Of a stretch of 49,341 nucleotides of DNA, positions 1 through 9,917 are shown in pieces. A program made the position numbers and the translations under genes. The stretch is from Acrasis kona. Lineage: Eukaryota > Heterolobosea > Eutetramitea > Acrasida > Acrasidae. How positions within the stretch are numbered: position 1 is the first letter of the stretch; every line of letters starts with the position of its first letter. The stretch lies in assembly GCA_026419775.2 (NCBI GenBank), contig JAOPGA020000741.1, forward strand, positions 1-49,341, in the 5' to 3' direction. Below the pieces are notes generated by a model. The model saw only the letters and a list, made by a program, of their open reading frames with translations, was not told the DNA's origin and made no database searches.

Positions 1-1493
1 ATAGTTTGGAACCAGAAGATAATACTGGGGGGCCAATCAACATTCAGGATGACACTCCATACAATTTATTTCGAAAATACCTGGACGATGAAATTGTCAA
101 CCATTTTGTTGAGAACTCAAACAATTATGCTAGACAAAACAATATCAAGTTTGACGGGCAAATATTTCAATGTACAACTTCTTGTGTACTTTTGTTCCTT
201 GGAATAACATTTGCAATGGGTCTAGCACCAAACCCATCTTACGATGATTATTGGTGCAGAAAGGCAACTTCCATATTTGGAAGTAATTTAATAAAATCAA
301 CCTGCACTAGAGAGTGGTTCCGTGCCATGAAGCGTGCATTTCATTGTAACACTGACTGGTTGGTACAAAAGGCAAACGAAAAAAACAAGATGTTTTGGCT
401 TCCTTTTATTCACAATGTTGTTGATGAGACAATAATTTTATTCAAGGGTCGTTGGAAGGCGAGGCAGCATGTTCGTGGAAAGCCTCACGCAACTGGTATC
501 AAACTGTTCTGCATTGCTGATGACCGTGGCTACATCTATGACTTCTGGGTATACCAAGGCAAAAACCATGAGTCTAATAGAAGCTCTAACACACATGATT
601 ATGTTTGGGATCTTGTTCAAATGCTGCCACCTGGACGTGAATATGTAGTTTTTGCTGACCAGTTCTTTGGTGGTTTTGATCTTGCAGAAACACTTCATAA
701 TGCTAACTACAAATTTGTACTGAGCTGTCAAACAAACAGACCAAGTTCCATCTTCAAAGATTACCTCCAACNTTTTGTTGTAGAAAAAGGGCAAAGTGCA
801 CACATTGTCACAGACAGTTATGATGAATATAATTGTGATGAGTCTTCTATCTGTGCTCTTACATTTTATGATTCTAAGAAGTGTAATTTTCTAAGCAACG
901 TGTCAAGCACCGAAATATTAGAAACAATACATCAAAGAGCACGTCCAAGGCCAGAGATTGTTGTTTTGTATAATAAATTTATGAATGGTGTCGACAAAGC
1001 TGATGCTGCATGCCATTTAAATATTATTCGACACAGAAACAAGAAGTGGACTACTGCTCTTTGGAAGTTTTTAGTGAAGCTATTTGTAACCCAGGCTCAC
1101 AAAGTTAAAAATGAATTCCTTATGAGGGATGGAAAGAGGAAAATGACACAAAAGAAGTTTCTTCATGATGTTGTTCAGAATTTATGTAATTTTAAGAAAT
1201 CACAACCACAGCACACCAGTCACCTACCACTCTCGTTAAGTGCAAATCATAAAGGCAGATGTATTACCTGTTTAAAGCAAGGCAAAGACTCCAACACTAC
1301 ATACTACTGTGTTGGCTGTCAAATGCATATCCACCCCCAATGCTGGTACTTACATCATACTGGACAGAGGGTAAAGCTTATACCAGTACCTAAACAACGT
1401 GTGGGAGCGAAGTTCGATAGACGCTCATTTAGAATTCAACGTCTACGAAGATTAACTCGTCTTAGCACTNGTCGTGGTAGAAGATATCAATAA
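1..1493 (+). mobile_element. piggyBac-type transposase, 5' end outside window
   Basis: DDE transposase of the piggyBac/PGBD family (cut-and-paste at TTAA sites, known for the family). The reading frame is open to the left edge, so the N-terminus and left end lie outside. Numbering from base 6, the three catalytic aspartates fit D140 (in NVVDETIILFKGR), D218 (in VVFADQFFGG) and D330 (in FMNGVDKADA). A C-terminal Cys/His-rich finger follows at about residues 418-455 (CITCLKQGKD...YYCVGCQMHIHPQCW), as in other piggyBac proteins. Two ambiguous bases, at 772 and 1470, each make one unknown residue; there is no stop or frameshift up to TAA at 1491-1493. The copy could therefore be recent or domesticated. 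I could not identify the right terminal inverted repeat. Confidence 0.9.
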
Positions 1494-2342
1494 AAGGTGT
1501 TCGTTTGCTTGAGTTACTGTTTTGCTTTATTGTCACGATTCGTGTTTTTATAGAATGACAACATTTCATTTATTTCTAGATTTTGACATGCAAAAAATAG
1601 AAATGTCAAATCAATCTTCCTTATTTGTTTAATAAAGCCCGCACAGCGTCATGAGGGTATGGGCATTGGTGCCCTTGCCGCAGCTTAAGAGATATCTGTC
1701 CGAATTAATTTGGCATAGGCTTCGCACTCCTCGACAAAATCCACAGGCTAAAAGTGTTGTTCACCAGGCATGATGGGTTGAAATTTTGGCATAGGCTTTG
1801 CTCTTTCCAGTGGTATTATAAGTCAAAGGATTGCATGTGCCCAAATAAATTTGGCATAGATTTAACTCCCCACCTTAATGTAATAAAGAATCGTATAGAC
1901 ACGCGTCTTGTAAGAATAAAGACACGGTGTTTACTCGATCATTTGCGTTATTTATTAAATATTAACTAGTTACCTTTTATACCGTTGCGGTCCACTGTCT
2001 CCTTGAATTCACGCGTGGACCTTCAATTATGTTCATCTATTCTTCTTGTAATCTGACAGTACAGTAACTAATTACAACAGTTAGAGGTTTGCTTTCAAGA
2101 TGATGCAGTATCATCTAAACGAGAATTATTATGGAATATCTAGATGTATAGGTCCTTTTAGCTCACAAGAGGGTACGTAGCCATTTACGGTAAATTAATA
2201 GAATTTGAAAACATAATCTTTTATTATGAGAATACGTACAGTATAAATTATTATCTGTATAATACATGTAATCATCTAACGGGATGATTAATTTTCGTTA
2301 ACTTCATTTTAGAATAATTTCTTTTACAATGTAAGATTACAA
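1494..2342. other. Intergenic stretch with three degenerate repeats
   Basis: No convincing gene. It contains three imperfect copies of a TTTGGCATAGGCTT-like unit at about 1707-1729, 1782-1804 and 1846-1869 (spacing about 75 and 65 bases). They may be remnants of the transposon's right flank or of a tandem satellite. The last 350 bases are AT-rich and presumably hold the promoter of the palmitoyltransferase gene. Confidence 0.4.
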
Positions 2343-3464
2343 ATGAGGAAACAGCAAAAGGCCGATGAGGCCAATGCAACCTCTGCATCCCACGAAACAC
2401 CAAAATCTACGACAACGCAAGATGACTCAATAAAGAAGGACGTAGAGATAAGAGTTTCAAGCAAAATACATAGGAATTGGCCGGCAGATAATTCTGTATG
2501 TTGTGGCGGAAGGCTATGGTTTGGTCCCGATCGCAAACTCTTTATTCTTACTATTATTTTGATTCTTATACCAACAGGGGCTTTTCCAGGTCAAGTTTGG
2601 CCCTATTTTATACTCAATCATCACCCAGCATTAACAGCAGTTATAATAGCAATTTCGGCTTTGGGACTAGTTACAGTACTTTCTTCGCTCTTGGCGACAG
2701 CAATGTCTGACCCTGGAATCATACCGAGAAAACATTTATTATGCCCTAACGTCTATACAAGCGATAACAAGTATTACAGCGCCGTTGGAGAGCTCATCGA
2801 TGAGGTTGAAGTCGGAAGGCAGGCAGAAAGAACCCACAATGAATTTGGAAACAAATTCTACCCACCACTTTTTCAACAAATCACTTTCAATGGCAAACCT
2901 CAGACACTAAAATATTGCTACACTTGTCAAATTTACAGACCTCCACGCTGCTCTCACTGTCCTCGATGCGACAATTGCGTCGAAAAATTCGATCATCATT
3001 GTCCATGGACGGGCACATGTATCGGAAAAAGAAACTATAGATATTTCTCATTGTTTGTCGGCAGCACCACTTTCATGAGCCTGTTTATTATTGGAATATC
3101 TCTTGTACAATTGATATTAGTGTCCGTGGAGGAATACCCCAACGTGCCCACTATAGGGTTTGGTCCGTGTTTGGGCAATGTATTGAAGAGATGTCCTGTT
3201 GCTATTCTGTTGATAATTTATTTATCTCTTGCGTTGACTTTTGTTGGCTCGTTGTGCGGCTTCCACAGTTATTTGATACTTACCAATCAAACAACTTACG
3301 AGACAATCAAGAAGAAGGACAAATTTGCATTCTCTAGGGGACTTTGTAGAAATATTCAAACCTTTTTATGTGAGGGGTGGAGCAGGAAGTTGAATCCTTA
3401 TGGAAACATTCCTGAACCTATATTAATTATTGAGGATCCACAACCAGAAATAAAAAAGTTATAA
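2343..3464 (+). CDS. DHHC-type protein S-acyltransferase (palmitoyltransferase)
   Basis: Transfers palmitate to cytosolic cysteines of membrane proteins; probably Golgi, ER or plasma membrane. 373 aa, no intron. Two hydrophobic segments (about residues 63-86 and 93-118) precede the Cys-rich domain at about 193-243, which holds the DHHC motif at residues 217-220 followed by [15 protein letters not shown]. Two more hydrophobic segments follow (about 240-262 and 280-310). The conserved TTxE motif is visible as TTYE near residue 320, just after the last membrane segment. Architecture and the sequence between DHHC and TTxE resemble the ERF2/ZDHHC9-14-18 group. The ATG is the first in frame, downstream of an AT-rich leader. 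Confidence 0.93.
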   Translation: MRKQQKADEANATSASHETPKSTTTQDDSIKKDVEIRVSSKIHRNWPADNSVCCGGRLWFGPDRKLFILTIILILIPTGAFPGQVWPYFILNHHPALTAVIIAISALGLVTVLSSLLATAMSDPGIIPRKHLLCPNVYTSDNKYYSAVGELIDEVEVGRQAERTHNEFGNKFYPPLFQQITFNGKPQTLKYCYTCQIYRPPRCSHCPRCDNCVEKFDHHCPWTGTCIGKRNYRYFSLFVGSTTFMSLFIIGISLVQLILVSVEEYPNVPTIGFGPCLGNVLKRCPVAILLIIYLSLALTFVGSLCGFHSYLILTNQTTYETIKKKDKFAFSRGLCRNIQTFLCEGWSRKLNPYGNIPEPILIIEDPQPEIKKL

Positions 3465-3590
3465 CTAGTTTGTATTTTAACATGATTTGTTGATTTGAAA
3501 AGCAATGTTTGTTCTGGAGGAAGACATTTTTGTTGAAGAGAAGGCACCCATTGCCGAACTTGAACATCACGATGTGTCTTTGTAATAAAA

Positions 3591-3977
3591 ATGAGTTCAC
3601 AGAAATTAGTTGTCGATGTGAGTAGGGAGGCAGTGCTTGGACTATATCGCAAGTTTATAAGAAATGCAGCAAATTTACCACGATCTACACAGCGGTCACT
3701 AGCGATGCAAAGAGCGAGGCATGAATTTAGAAAGCCTAGATCAACTCATGACGAACTAGTTTTGAGTGTGAGAATTGCTCATTCCCATATCGATGATTTA
3801 GTTGCGCAAACTGCTGCATGGAACCTCACAAATGAACATGATGCTAAGACCGAACAGATGAAGAAAGATGAAGTGGAGAGGCAAAGAAAAAAGCAAGAGG
3901 ATATGGCAAGAAGATATAGAGAAGAGGAATCTGCCTCATGGGAGAGATACGAAGACCCTATAAAACCGAAAATATAA
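3591..3977 (+). CDS. LYR-motif (Complex1_LYR) small protein
   Basis: 128 aa. The N-terminal third carries the LYR signature (VLGLYRKFIRNA, residues about 12-23) followed by helical sequence. LYR proteins bind mitochondrial acyl carrier protein and assist respiratory-complex or Fe-S assembly; which partner this one serves cannot be told. The C-terminal 40 residues are strongly charged (Lys/Glu/Arg-rich helix, KKQEDMARRYREEE). Single exon, same strand as and 126 bases after the palmitoyltransferase stop. Confidence 0.7.
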   Translation: MSSQKLVVDVSREAVLGLYRKFIRNAANLPRSTQRSLAMQRARHEFRKPRSTHDELVLSVRIAHSHIDDLVAQTAAWNLTNEHDAKTEQMKKDEVERQRKKQEDMARRYREEESASWERYEDPIKPKI

Positions 3978-4047
3978 AGTGTCTGTGGACGTGTACAAAT
4001 AAATTCTCAGGTTTCCGGTTGACAATTCTTTTTTGGACACCTCAAAT

Positions 4048-5643
4048 ATGATAACAAGGAGGTCTTTCAGTATCCAACAAACCCAGTCCAACAACAATTC
4101 TCCTAAACGCAAGGACAGTATTTTAGACGACTTTGACGATGAAGATACGCCAAGTACACCAACCGCGGAAAGTGACATTATGCCAATGACGCCCATCAAG
4201 TTTTTTGATAAAATAAGCCCCGAAGCAGCACTAAACTTCCACATTAGCCCACGTCGTCTATCACTTAATACGCATTTTCGTGTGAATACAATATCAGACC
4301 CAGCGGACGTCGTGGACGACTGCAGTTTTACAGCCAGCAGCCTCACGATAGGTGACTATTTCAGGTTTAGAGAACACAAAGACGTCAACGTTGAAATCGA
4401 CCAGCATCGCAAACAAATCATCATTACATTACAACGCAAGAACAATAGAAAATTCCTGAGGCTCATACGCAGACATGACGATGGTTCTGAAAAATCTGTG
4501 GAGACCATTGTTATACCCTGGAGCATGATTAGTGGCCTGGACTTTCAATACAACAGCGGATACGCAAAAAGAAAAGGAACCATTATTGTAATCGAACTGA
4601 GTTCCCCACTCGTCACTTTGTGTCCGACCTACATGAAGAACAATTTTTATTTTCTAGAGTGCAGCAAACAAGACTGCGAGAAGTACTTTGATAAGATTAT
4701 GCTACAGAGCGACGATAGATTGCTAAAGTTGGCCATTCAGTCACTACCGTCGTGGGCCGTATTTGTAAATCGTTATTCCGTTCCCATCTACTATTCACAT
4801 CGCTTCCGGATATTCATCACTACGCTGGTCAACATTTACATTGTCATCTCTCTGATATGGGGTTTTTATGATTTGTACAAGAATTTGCCGATTGTGGGAG
4901 GAGCCTTTAGGAGAGTGGTTGGACCCATAGTGAGTGCTTTGGAACCAATGTTAAGAAATCGTATTGTATTGTTAATTCCACTTTTATTTTCTCGTCTTTA
5001 TGCTACTTATGAAAACTTGATCCAACCCATCATTAGTACTCTTTTCTATCCAGTGTTCCAAGTCTTGATTAATATCCTTTTACCCGCATGTCAATATGTG
5101 AGTGGTGTGTGTTCTAGAATGTACCAAGCGTCTTATCCCTTGTTATGCTTATTGAAGAGCGGTGGACAGGTTGTGATGGAATTTGCCTCTGGAGTGGGCT
5201 GGATGTTATGGAGTTTGCTAAAAGCACCAGTTGACTTGTTGATGATGATTAATGACTTTTTATATGTACACATTCAAATGTTTATTCAATTCTTGAGTGT
5301 CTTGCTGGGCTTTGTCGTGGCTTTTTTCAAGTTCTTCGTTTATCCCATTCAAAAACTTGCCTTTTTGTTTGGTGCGGTTAGTGAACATAAGGATACTGTG
5401 AAGGCTACAGTGCAGACTGCAACCACCATCAGTGAGTTCAAGGGCTTGTTAGATCAGATTAAAAGTAATTACTTGACCCCCATATCTAGTTTGTGGGCTG
5501 GTATTAGAAGAATCATAGATAGTATCATACACACGTACAATACTAAAATCAGACATCATGATGTATTGTTGAGGCGATTGTTGATTGCTATTTTGTGTGT
5601 CTCTGTTGTGGCTGCCCTGTTGTTGGTCTTCTTTCTTTTGTAA
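4048..5643 (+). CDS. Multi-pass membrane protein of unknown function
   Basis: I do not recognise a family. 531 aa from the first ATG (4048); the frame is open slightly upstream but without an ATG. Residues 1-85 are polar and Ser/Asn/Asp-rich. About 90-225 look like a beta-rich soluble domain with a PH- or GRAM-like feel (alternating strands such as VNVEIDQHRKQIIITLQRK, then a helix ending CEKYFDKIML); this is only an impression. The C-terminal half has four to six hydrophobic segments, plus a strongly hydrophobic last 21 residues (LLIAILCVSVVAALLLVFFLL) that could be a tail anchor. A lipid-droplet, ER-shaping or contact-site protein would fit, but that is a guess. Confidence 0.8.
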   Translation: MITRRSFSIQQTQSNNNSPKRKDSILDDFDDEDTPSTPTAESDIMPMTPIKFFDKISPEAALNFHISPRRLSLNTHFRVNTISDPADVVDDCSFTASSLTIGDYFRFREHKDVNVEIDQHRKQIIITLQRKNNRKFLRLIRRHDDGSEKSVETIVIPWSMISGLDFQYNSGYAKRKGTIIVIELSSPLVTLCPTYMKNNFYFLECSKQDCEKYFDKIMLQSDDRLLKLAIQSLPSWAVFVNRYSVPIYYSHRFRIFITTLVNIYIVISLIWGFYDLYKNLPIVGGAFRRVVGPIVSALEPMLRNRIVLLIPLLFSRLYATYENLIQPIISTLFYPVFQVLINILLPACQYVSGVCSRMYQASYPLLCLLKSGGQVVMEFASGVGWMLWSLLKAPVDLLMMINDFLYVHIQMFIQFLSVLLGFVVAFFKFFVYPIQKLAFLFGAVSEHKDTVKATVQTATTISEFKGLLDQIKSNYLTPISSLWAGIRRIIDSIIHTYNTKIRHHDVLLRRLLIAILCVSVVAALLLVFFLL

Positions 5644-5716
5644 ATTAAATACTATTTTTGTGCATTTTAAATATAATTTCCAACTGTCATCTCCGACCCT
5701 TATCCTTTAATATCAA

Positions 5717-6352
5717 ATGCGGTGTTTTGGGTGTATGGATGCAATCTTCAACAGCCGAGCACATGATGTCAGTGAGGACGAGGACTCTTTTTTCGAATCC
5801 AGCAATATAACTTTAGAATGGTGTCAGAATAGCATCGCGACATACGAAAGACGCATACATAATGTAGTAATATCGAATGGAGGGCATTACCGCATGGTTA
5901 TTAAAAACAAAGGAAGAAATTACAGCACCAACTTTAACTTGAAAGGAACAGATTCAATAGGCCGCGTGTTGTTTGAATACGAAGACATTACCATAAGCAA
6001 CGATAAATTCAGTTACGAATTTGTTGTAAAACAAGACGTTCGTGTTGACGTCCAAACGAAACTAAAACTCTCCGTGCCAGGCCTAACCACCGGCTACAGC
6101 ATCAAAGTTTACAAAATAGAGAAGCATGTAGTTCCCTCCCCAACAAGACGCACCTCGAATGCCCCACGACGGAAAACAACATTAGGACATGTTTTATCAA
6201 GAGGAACAAATGTAACAACACGAAAAAGAATAAACACAATATCAGCCAAGGATAAAGAATGGGTCATTATAGAGGACGGTAACAGTTCTATTGAGTTTAC
6301 AGAAGTACCCGAAGATACAAATAGTGACGATGAAGATACATGGACCAAATAA
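5717..6352 (+). CDS. Hypothetical protein with N-terminal Cys pair (possible lipid anchor)
   Basis: 211 aa, not recognised. It begins MRCFGC, a cysteine pattern typical of palmitoylated peripheral proteins (inference). Residues about 35-140 alternate polar and hydrophobic like a beta-sandwich (YRMVIKNKGRNYSTNF, SYEFVVKQDVRVDVQTKLKL). The C-terminus is basic and Ser/Thr-rich, then acidic at the end (EVPEDTNSDDEDTW). The stop codon lies 5 bases from the stop of the convergent membrane-protein gene; AAATAAA and TTTATT between them supply poly(A) signals to both strands. Confidence 0.72.
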   Translation: MRCFGCMDAIFNSRAHDVSEDEDSFFESSNITLEWCQNSIATYERRIHNVVISNGGHYRMVIKNKGRNYSTNFNLKGTDSIGRVLFEYEDITISNDKFSYEFVVKQDVRVDVQTKLKLSVPGLTTGYSIKVYKIEKHVVPSPTRRTSNAPRRKTTLGHVLSRGTNVTTRKRINTISAKDKEWVIIEDGNSSIEFTEVPEDTNSDDEDTWTK

Positions 6353-6357
6353 AAAAT

Positions 6358-7233
6358 TTATTTTCTTTTAAGTAAATCTGACATTGGTGTAGTTCCAAAC
6401 AATACTTGTAGTAAATCCTTCTTTTGTGTCACTCCCATACCAATGATTGCCGCAAATGATATAATGTGTGGGATCCATTTTAGCCAGTAAATTCCAAGTG
6501 CATGAGCGGTGATGGGCCAAATGGTCAATATACAAACTCCGACCACCGAAGTGATGAGGACATCTGATTTGGTGGCAGACGCGACAAAGCTCACAATTAA
6601 GGTTAACACGACGGGAACACAAAGGATGGATAAGGGAATGTATTGTGTGAAAAAGAACTCGTCGCTATGCAAAATGGAGAGGATTACGACAATGGGGTAA
6701 AGTAGTGAAACAGTAATGATGCGAGATGGGTCCTTGTTGTAGAAGAAATTAATCTTATCTCCTTCTTTAGGCTCGGTCACTAATGAAGTGATGAATCTAG
6801 CCAAGAACGAAACCGAACTGTTGATAAATATAATCAGTACAAACGTCCAAGATAGATACCAGGTCCATTCTGGATCCAAAATGCACTCTTGCCTGACTCC
6901 TCCTCCTTTTACGCATTCTCTAACAAGTTTGTTGTGAACGACATACACGTAGAAACAGACGGCTGATGCTCCAATTACTTTTGCCACGACGTCTGCAATT
7001 ACTTGCTTGTTGATGATCTGATCAATGGCGAATGCTACCCATATTCCAACTGCTATTGCTGTGAGGGGCAGAGTGTAAGTATACACATTGGTGAAATATC
7101 CAGAGCTTGAAAGACCAAGTAGGATTGACTCGATCAATGCGAACACGAATATCCAAAATGTGGCGTTAATATGTGATACTGGCGCTGGTGCCGATTCATT
7201 CACAGCTGTTTGAACTTTCTTCTTCACTGACAT
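6358..7233 (-). CDS. Polytopic membrane protein of unknown function
   Basis: 291 aa with about eight predicted membrane segments (for example WIFVFALIESILLGLSSSGY, YLSWTFVLIIFINSSVSFLA, IITVSLLYPIVVILSIL) and a short soluble loop with a Cys pair (residues about 108-117). The C-terminus is basic (SDLLKRK). No family signature recognised. Single exon; start ATG at 7233. It converges on the preceding gene with a 5-base gap. Confidence 0.78.
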   Translation of the reverse strand: MSVKKKVQTAVNESAPAPVSHINATFWIFVFALIESILLGLSSSGYFTNVYTYTLPLTAIAVGIWVAFAIDQIINKQVIADVVAKVIGASAVCFYVYVVHNKLVRECVKGGGVRQECILDPEWTWYLSWTFVLIIFINSSVSFLARFITSLVTEPKEGDKINFFYNKDPSRIITVSLLYPIVVILSILHSDEFFFTQYIPLSILCVPVVLTLIVSFVASATKSDVLITSVVGVCILTIWPITAHALGIYWLKWIPHIISFAAIIGMGVTQKKDLLQVLFGTTPMSDLLKRK

Positions 7234-7496
7234 GAAACCGTTTGTTGGTTATTTGATTGTAAAAGTTCGAACTTCACAAAGACATCAACAAAATAAACAA
7301 CTCATCCATGTTTAGGGCGGCAAATCGCTTTGAGCGATTGTGAGGTAAATGAGCGGTTATGAGGTAAACATCTAATGTGCTCAGAAAGGAAGCAGCATGA
7401 AATATTAGACGCACATTTTTCATCAACAACAATTTATTATACAAAAAATTTATTCAATCTTTTTACATTTGTTTCATTCATTTTGACCAAGAACTT

Positions 7497-9455
7497 TTAG
7501 TTTGGACTGTTCATACAATTGTATGGTGGGGTTCCCGAACAGATACCCCATTGTGTTTCAATGCTCATAACACCTCCTGTTCCCTTCCACTCTTCTCTAA
7601 ATGCTGAGAAGCAATTAGATGGAAGTTGATATTTTCTGTTCAACTCAATCATGTCTTGAACCATCTTCTTTTGGTTGGCATTGTTACAAACTGAACATTG
7701 TTGACCAGTTACGTAATTTGCATGACCCATGATGGTTTGACCATCTGGAGCACCAGGCCATCCCCACTCAGTGACAATAACCGGAATGTTTGAGTACAAG
7801 TCCATCAAGACGTTGTGTGATTCCATAGTCCTTTGTGCGGCTTCATAATAATAATTGCATGGCTTATCACCACTGAAAACGTTGTTCCAGTATGGGTAAA
7901 TGTTGACTCCGATCCAATCGAGAGAGTCTGATACAGCGGACCATCTTGTTCTGCATCCACCATCATCTTGGCTGCACCATGAAGAGTAAGTGTCCATGGA
8001 TCCAACTGGTTGTTTGACTGCTGCTTTGACTCTGTTCACACAATCGGTGATGGTGTGAACAACGCTCCATGTCAAACCACTTTGTTGGCCCAATTCATTA
8101 CCACAAGCAATACCAACAATGGTATCAGGGAATTGGTTGGCCATTTGAATAGCGGCATTGATGACACCAGTATTATCTTGTCCGACAACCAACGAGACTA
8201 CACCCATCATTTGGAACTTGTATTCTGCAATGACTGGAATAGTCCACTGATCAATGTAGTACATGGTGAGGGTCTTGAACTTTGTTTGTTGTCTGATGTT
8301 ACCTAATAATCTCTTGATGAGATCCATGGGTGGTGGGTTCCATGGACTGTATGGTGCGACGGCTGCGCTGAAACTGACGCTTCCAGTATCATCGCCTGAA
8401 GGTGTCATTGCGTTGAGGAATCTTCTCATTTGACCAGTGTACTTGCCATAACGTCCTCCTGCATTCCAACCTGCTCCTCCGCCTGATACAGGTGGTGATG
8501 CAACGGATGGTGGTGATGGGGCAGAAGGTGGTGACCCTGAGGTTGGGAAGCAAGAACATCTGTCTGCTGGTTCCGCCATGTTAAGTTTCCACCAATGTGA
8601 ATATCCTGGTGAGCATGTCCAGCATCCACGAAGATCATCTGTTGATGGTGCTGCTGTTGTTGTTGGGGCTGAAGCAGGTGCTTTGGTGGTGGTTGGTGTG
8701 GATGGTGCTCTGGTTGTTGTTTGTGCCGGGGGTGAACCTGAACTTGCAACACAAGCACATCGGTCTCCACCGGGTGCGGAGGCCATACCTGCGTTAAACC
8801 AATGAGTGTAACCGGGTGAACAAGTCCAACATCCACGAGTGTCATAGGTGGCACTTGGTGATGATGGTGCTTTAGTGGTTGTTGGGGCTGGAGCAGGTGC
8901 TTTGGTGGTGGTTGGTGTGGTTGGTGCTCTGGTTGTAGTTGTGCTTGGTGCTAATGCTACGCATGCACATCTATCACCGCCTGGAGAGGAACTCATACCT
9001 GCATTAAACCAATGAGTGTAACCGGGTGAACAAGTCCAACATCCACGGGTGTCATAGGTGGCACTTGGCGTTGATGGGGCTTTGGTGGTGGTTGGTGTGG
9101 ATGGCGCTCTGGTTGTTGTTTGAGCTGGAGGTGAACCTGAACTTGCGACACAAGCACATCGGTCTCCACTGGGTGCGGAGGCCATACCTGCGTTAAACCA
9201 ATGAGTGTAACCGGGTGAACAAGTCCAACATCCACGGGTGTCATAGGTGGCACTTGGTGATGATGGTGCTTTTGTAGTTGTTGGGCTTTGTGGTGATGCA
9301 ACGCATGCACATCTGTCGCCTCCAGGAGCAGAGGCCATTCCAATGTCATACCAATGAACGTATCCAGGGCTGCATGTCCAACATTGTTGTTGAGTACTGA
9401 GTGCAATCAGAGCTGATAGCAATACTAGAACCTTGATTGATATCATCTGCATCAC
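7497..9455 (-). CDS. Secreted GH17-like glucanase with five Cys/Trp repeats
   Basis: 652 aa, single exon. A signal peptide (residues 1-21, KVLVLLSALIALS) is followed by five copies of a ~28-residue module of the form CWTCSPGYTHWFNAGM...GDRCAC. Modules are separated by Thr/Pro/Ala/Ser linkers that are likely O-glycosylated. The C-terminal ~310 residues resemble glycoside hydrolase family 17 (endo-1,3-beta-glucanases): the acid/base sits in GIACGNELG and the nucleophile in VIVTEWGWPGAPDGQ. The Cys/Trp modules may bind carbohydrate (inference; I know no named family for them). Module 5 is divergent (HWWKLNM). Likely role: remodelling or digesting beta-1,3-glucan of a cyst or stalk wall, or of prey. 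Confidence 0.85.
   Translation of the reverse strand: MMQMISIKVLVLLSALIALSTQQQCWTCSPGYVHWYDIGMASAPGGDRCACVASPQSPTTTKAPSSPSATYDTRGCWTCSPGYTHWFNAGMASAPSGDRCACVASSGSPPAQTTTRAPSTPTTTKAPSTPSATYDTRGCWTCSPGYTHWFNAGMSSSPGGDRCACVALAPSTTTTRAPTTPTTTKAPAPAPTTTKAPSSPSATYDTRGCWTCSPGYTHWFNAGMASAPGGDRCACVASSGSPPAQTTTRAPSTPTTTKAPASAPTTTAAPSTDDLRGCWTCSPGYSHWWKLNMAEPADRCSCFPTSGSPPSAPSPPSVASPPVSGGGAGWNAGGRYGKYTGQMRRFLNAMTPSGDDTGSVSFSAAVAPYSPWNPPPMDLIKRLLGNIRQQTKFKTLTMYYIDQWTIPVIAEYKFQMMGVVSLVVGQDNTGVINAAIQMANQFPDTIVGIACGNELGQQSGLTWSVVHTITDCVNRVKAAVKQPVGSMDTYSSWCSQDDGGCRTRWSAVSDSLDWIGVNIYPYWNNVFSGDKPCNYYYEAAQRTMESHNVLMDLYSNIPVIVTEWGWPGAPDGQTIMGHANYVTGQQCSVCNNANQKKMVQDMIELNRKYQLPSNCFSAFREEWKGTGGVMSIETQWGICSGTPPYNCMNSPN
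8757..9262 (-). repeat. Near-identical tandem module repeats inside the GH17 gene
   Basis: The DNA encoding the Cys/Trp modules and linkers is nearly identical between copies. A ~70-base block starting GCGTTAAACC or GCATTAAACC occurs at 8791, 9001 and 9190 with only a few differences, and the preceding CACATCGGTCTCCAC block recurs at 8757 and 9156. Spacing differs (about 210 and 189) because linker lengths vary. This points to recent expansion or gene conversion. Confidence 0.8.
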
Positions 9456-9618
9456 TGCTACTCAAGTACTTTATACGTTTGTATAATTTATGATTTTTCG
9501 TATCTTGTGATACGTTTTTTATACACCGCAAGCACGAATCATTCGGATAAACCGAAGATCGTTTCTATTATAATCTTGACATCCCATGTATGGAATCTGG
9601 TGTGTTGACAGATGACAT

Positions 9619-9855
9619 TTAGTTAATTGACGGTTTAACTTTTTTAAGACTCGGATATTTTGTAAGTTCATCTTTAACAGCCCTCGTCCTTGTATTGTTT
9701 AGCGATTCAAAACGTGCTATTCGTTCAAATGCTAACATTGACTGTATTTGAATCTTCAGTTCATTTAAAATTGGGTTTAGCCCCAACCTTAAATCCGCCG
9801 TTAGTGATATGTTATTGACAATAACAAACAAGAGATATAGAGTAAACAAGTCCAA
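9619..9855 (-). CDS. Small hypothetical protein with N-terminal hydrophobic segment
   Basis: 78 aa. MDLFTLYLLFVIVNN could be a signal anchor; the rest is an amphipathic, Arg/Lys-rich helix (IQIQSMLAFERIARFESL). Not recognised. It sits between the stop of the GH17 gene's upstream neighbour and that gene's promoter. It may be a real short membrane protein or a chance ORF. Confidence 0.3.
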   Translation of the reverse strand: MDLFTLYLLFVIVNNISLTADLRLGLNPILNELKIQIQSMLAFERIARFESLNNTRTRAVKDELTKYPSLKKVKPSIN

Positions 9856-9917
9856 TTTCCACCCAGAACAGTTTCGGAAATTAAGATCAAATAAGTTTGG
9901 TATTTTTAAGGCAAAAT

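Noticed and set aside
7323-7339. Perfect hairpin AATCGCT-TTG-AGCGATT as a terminator or regulatory RNA
   Set aside because: Short stem in a 5' leader region; no T-run or conserved context to support a function.
8426-9406. His/Pro/Gln-rich minus-strand frames within the GH17 repeat region
   Set aside because: Shadows of the repetitive Thr/Pro linkers in another frame of the same strand.
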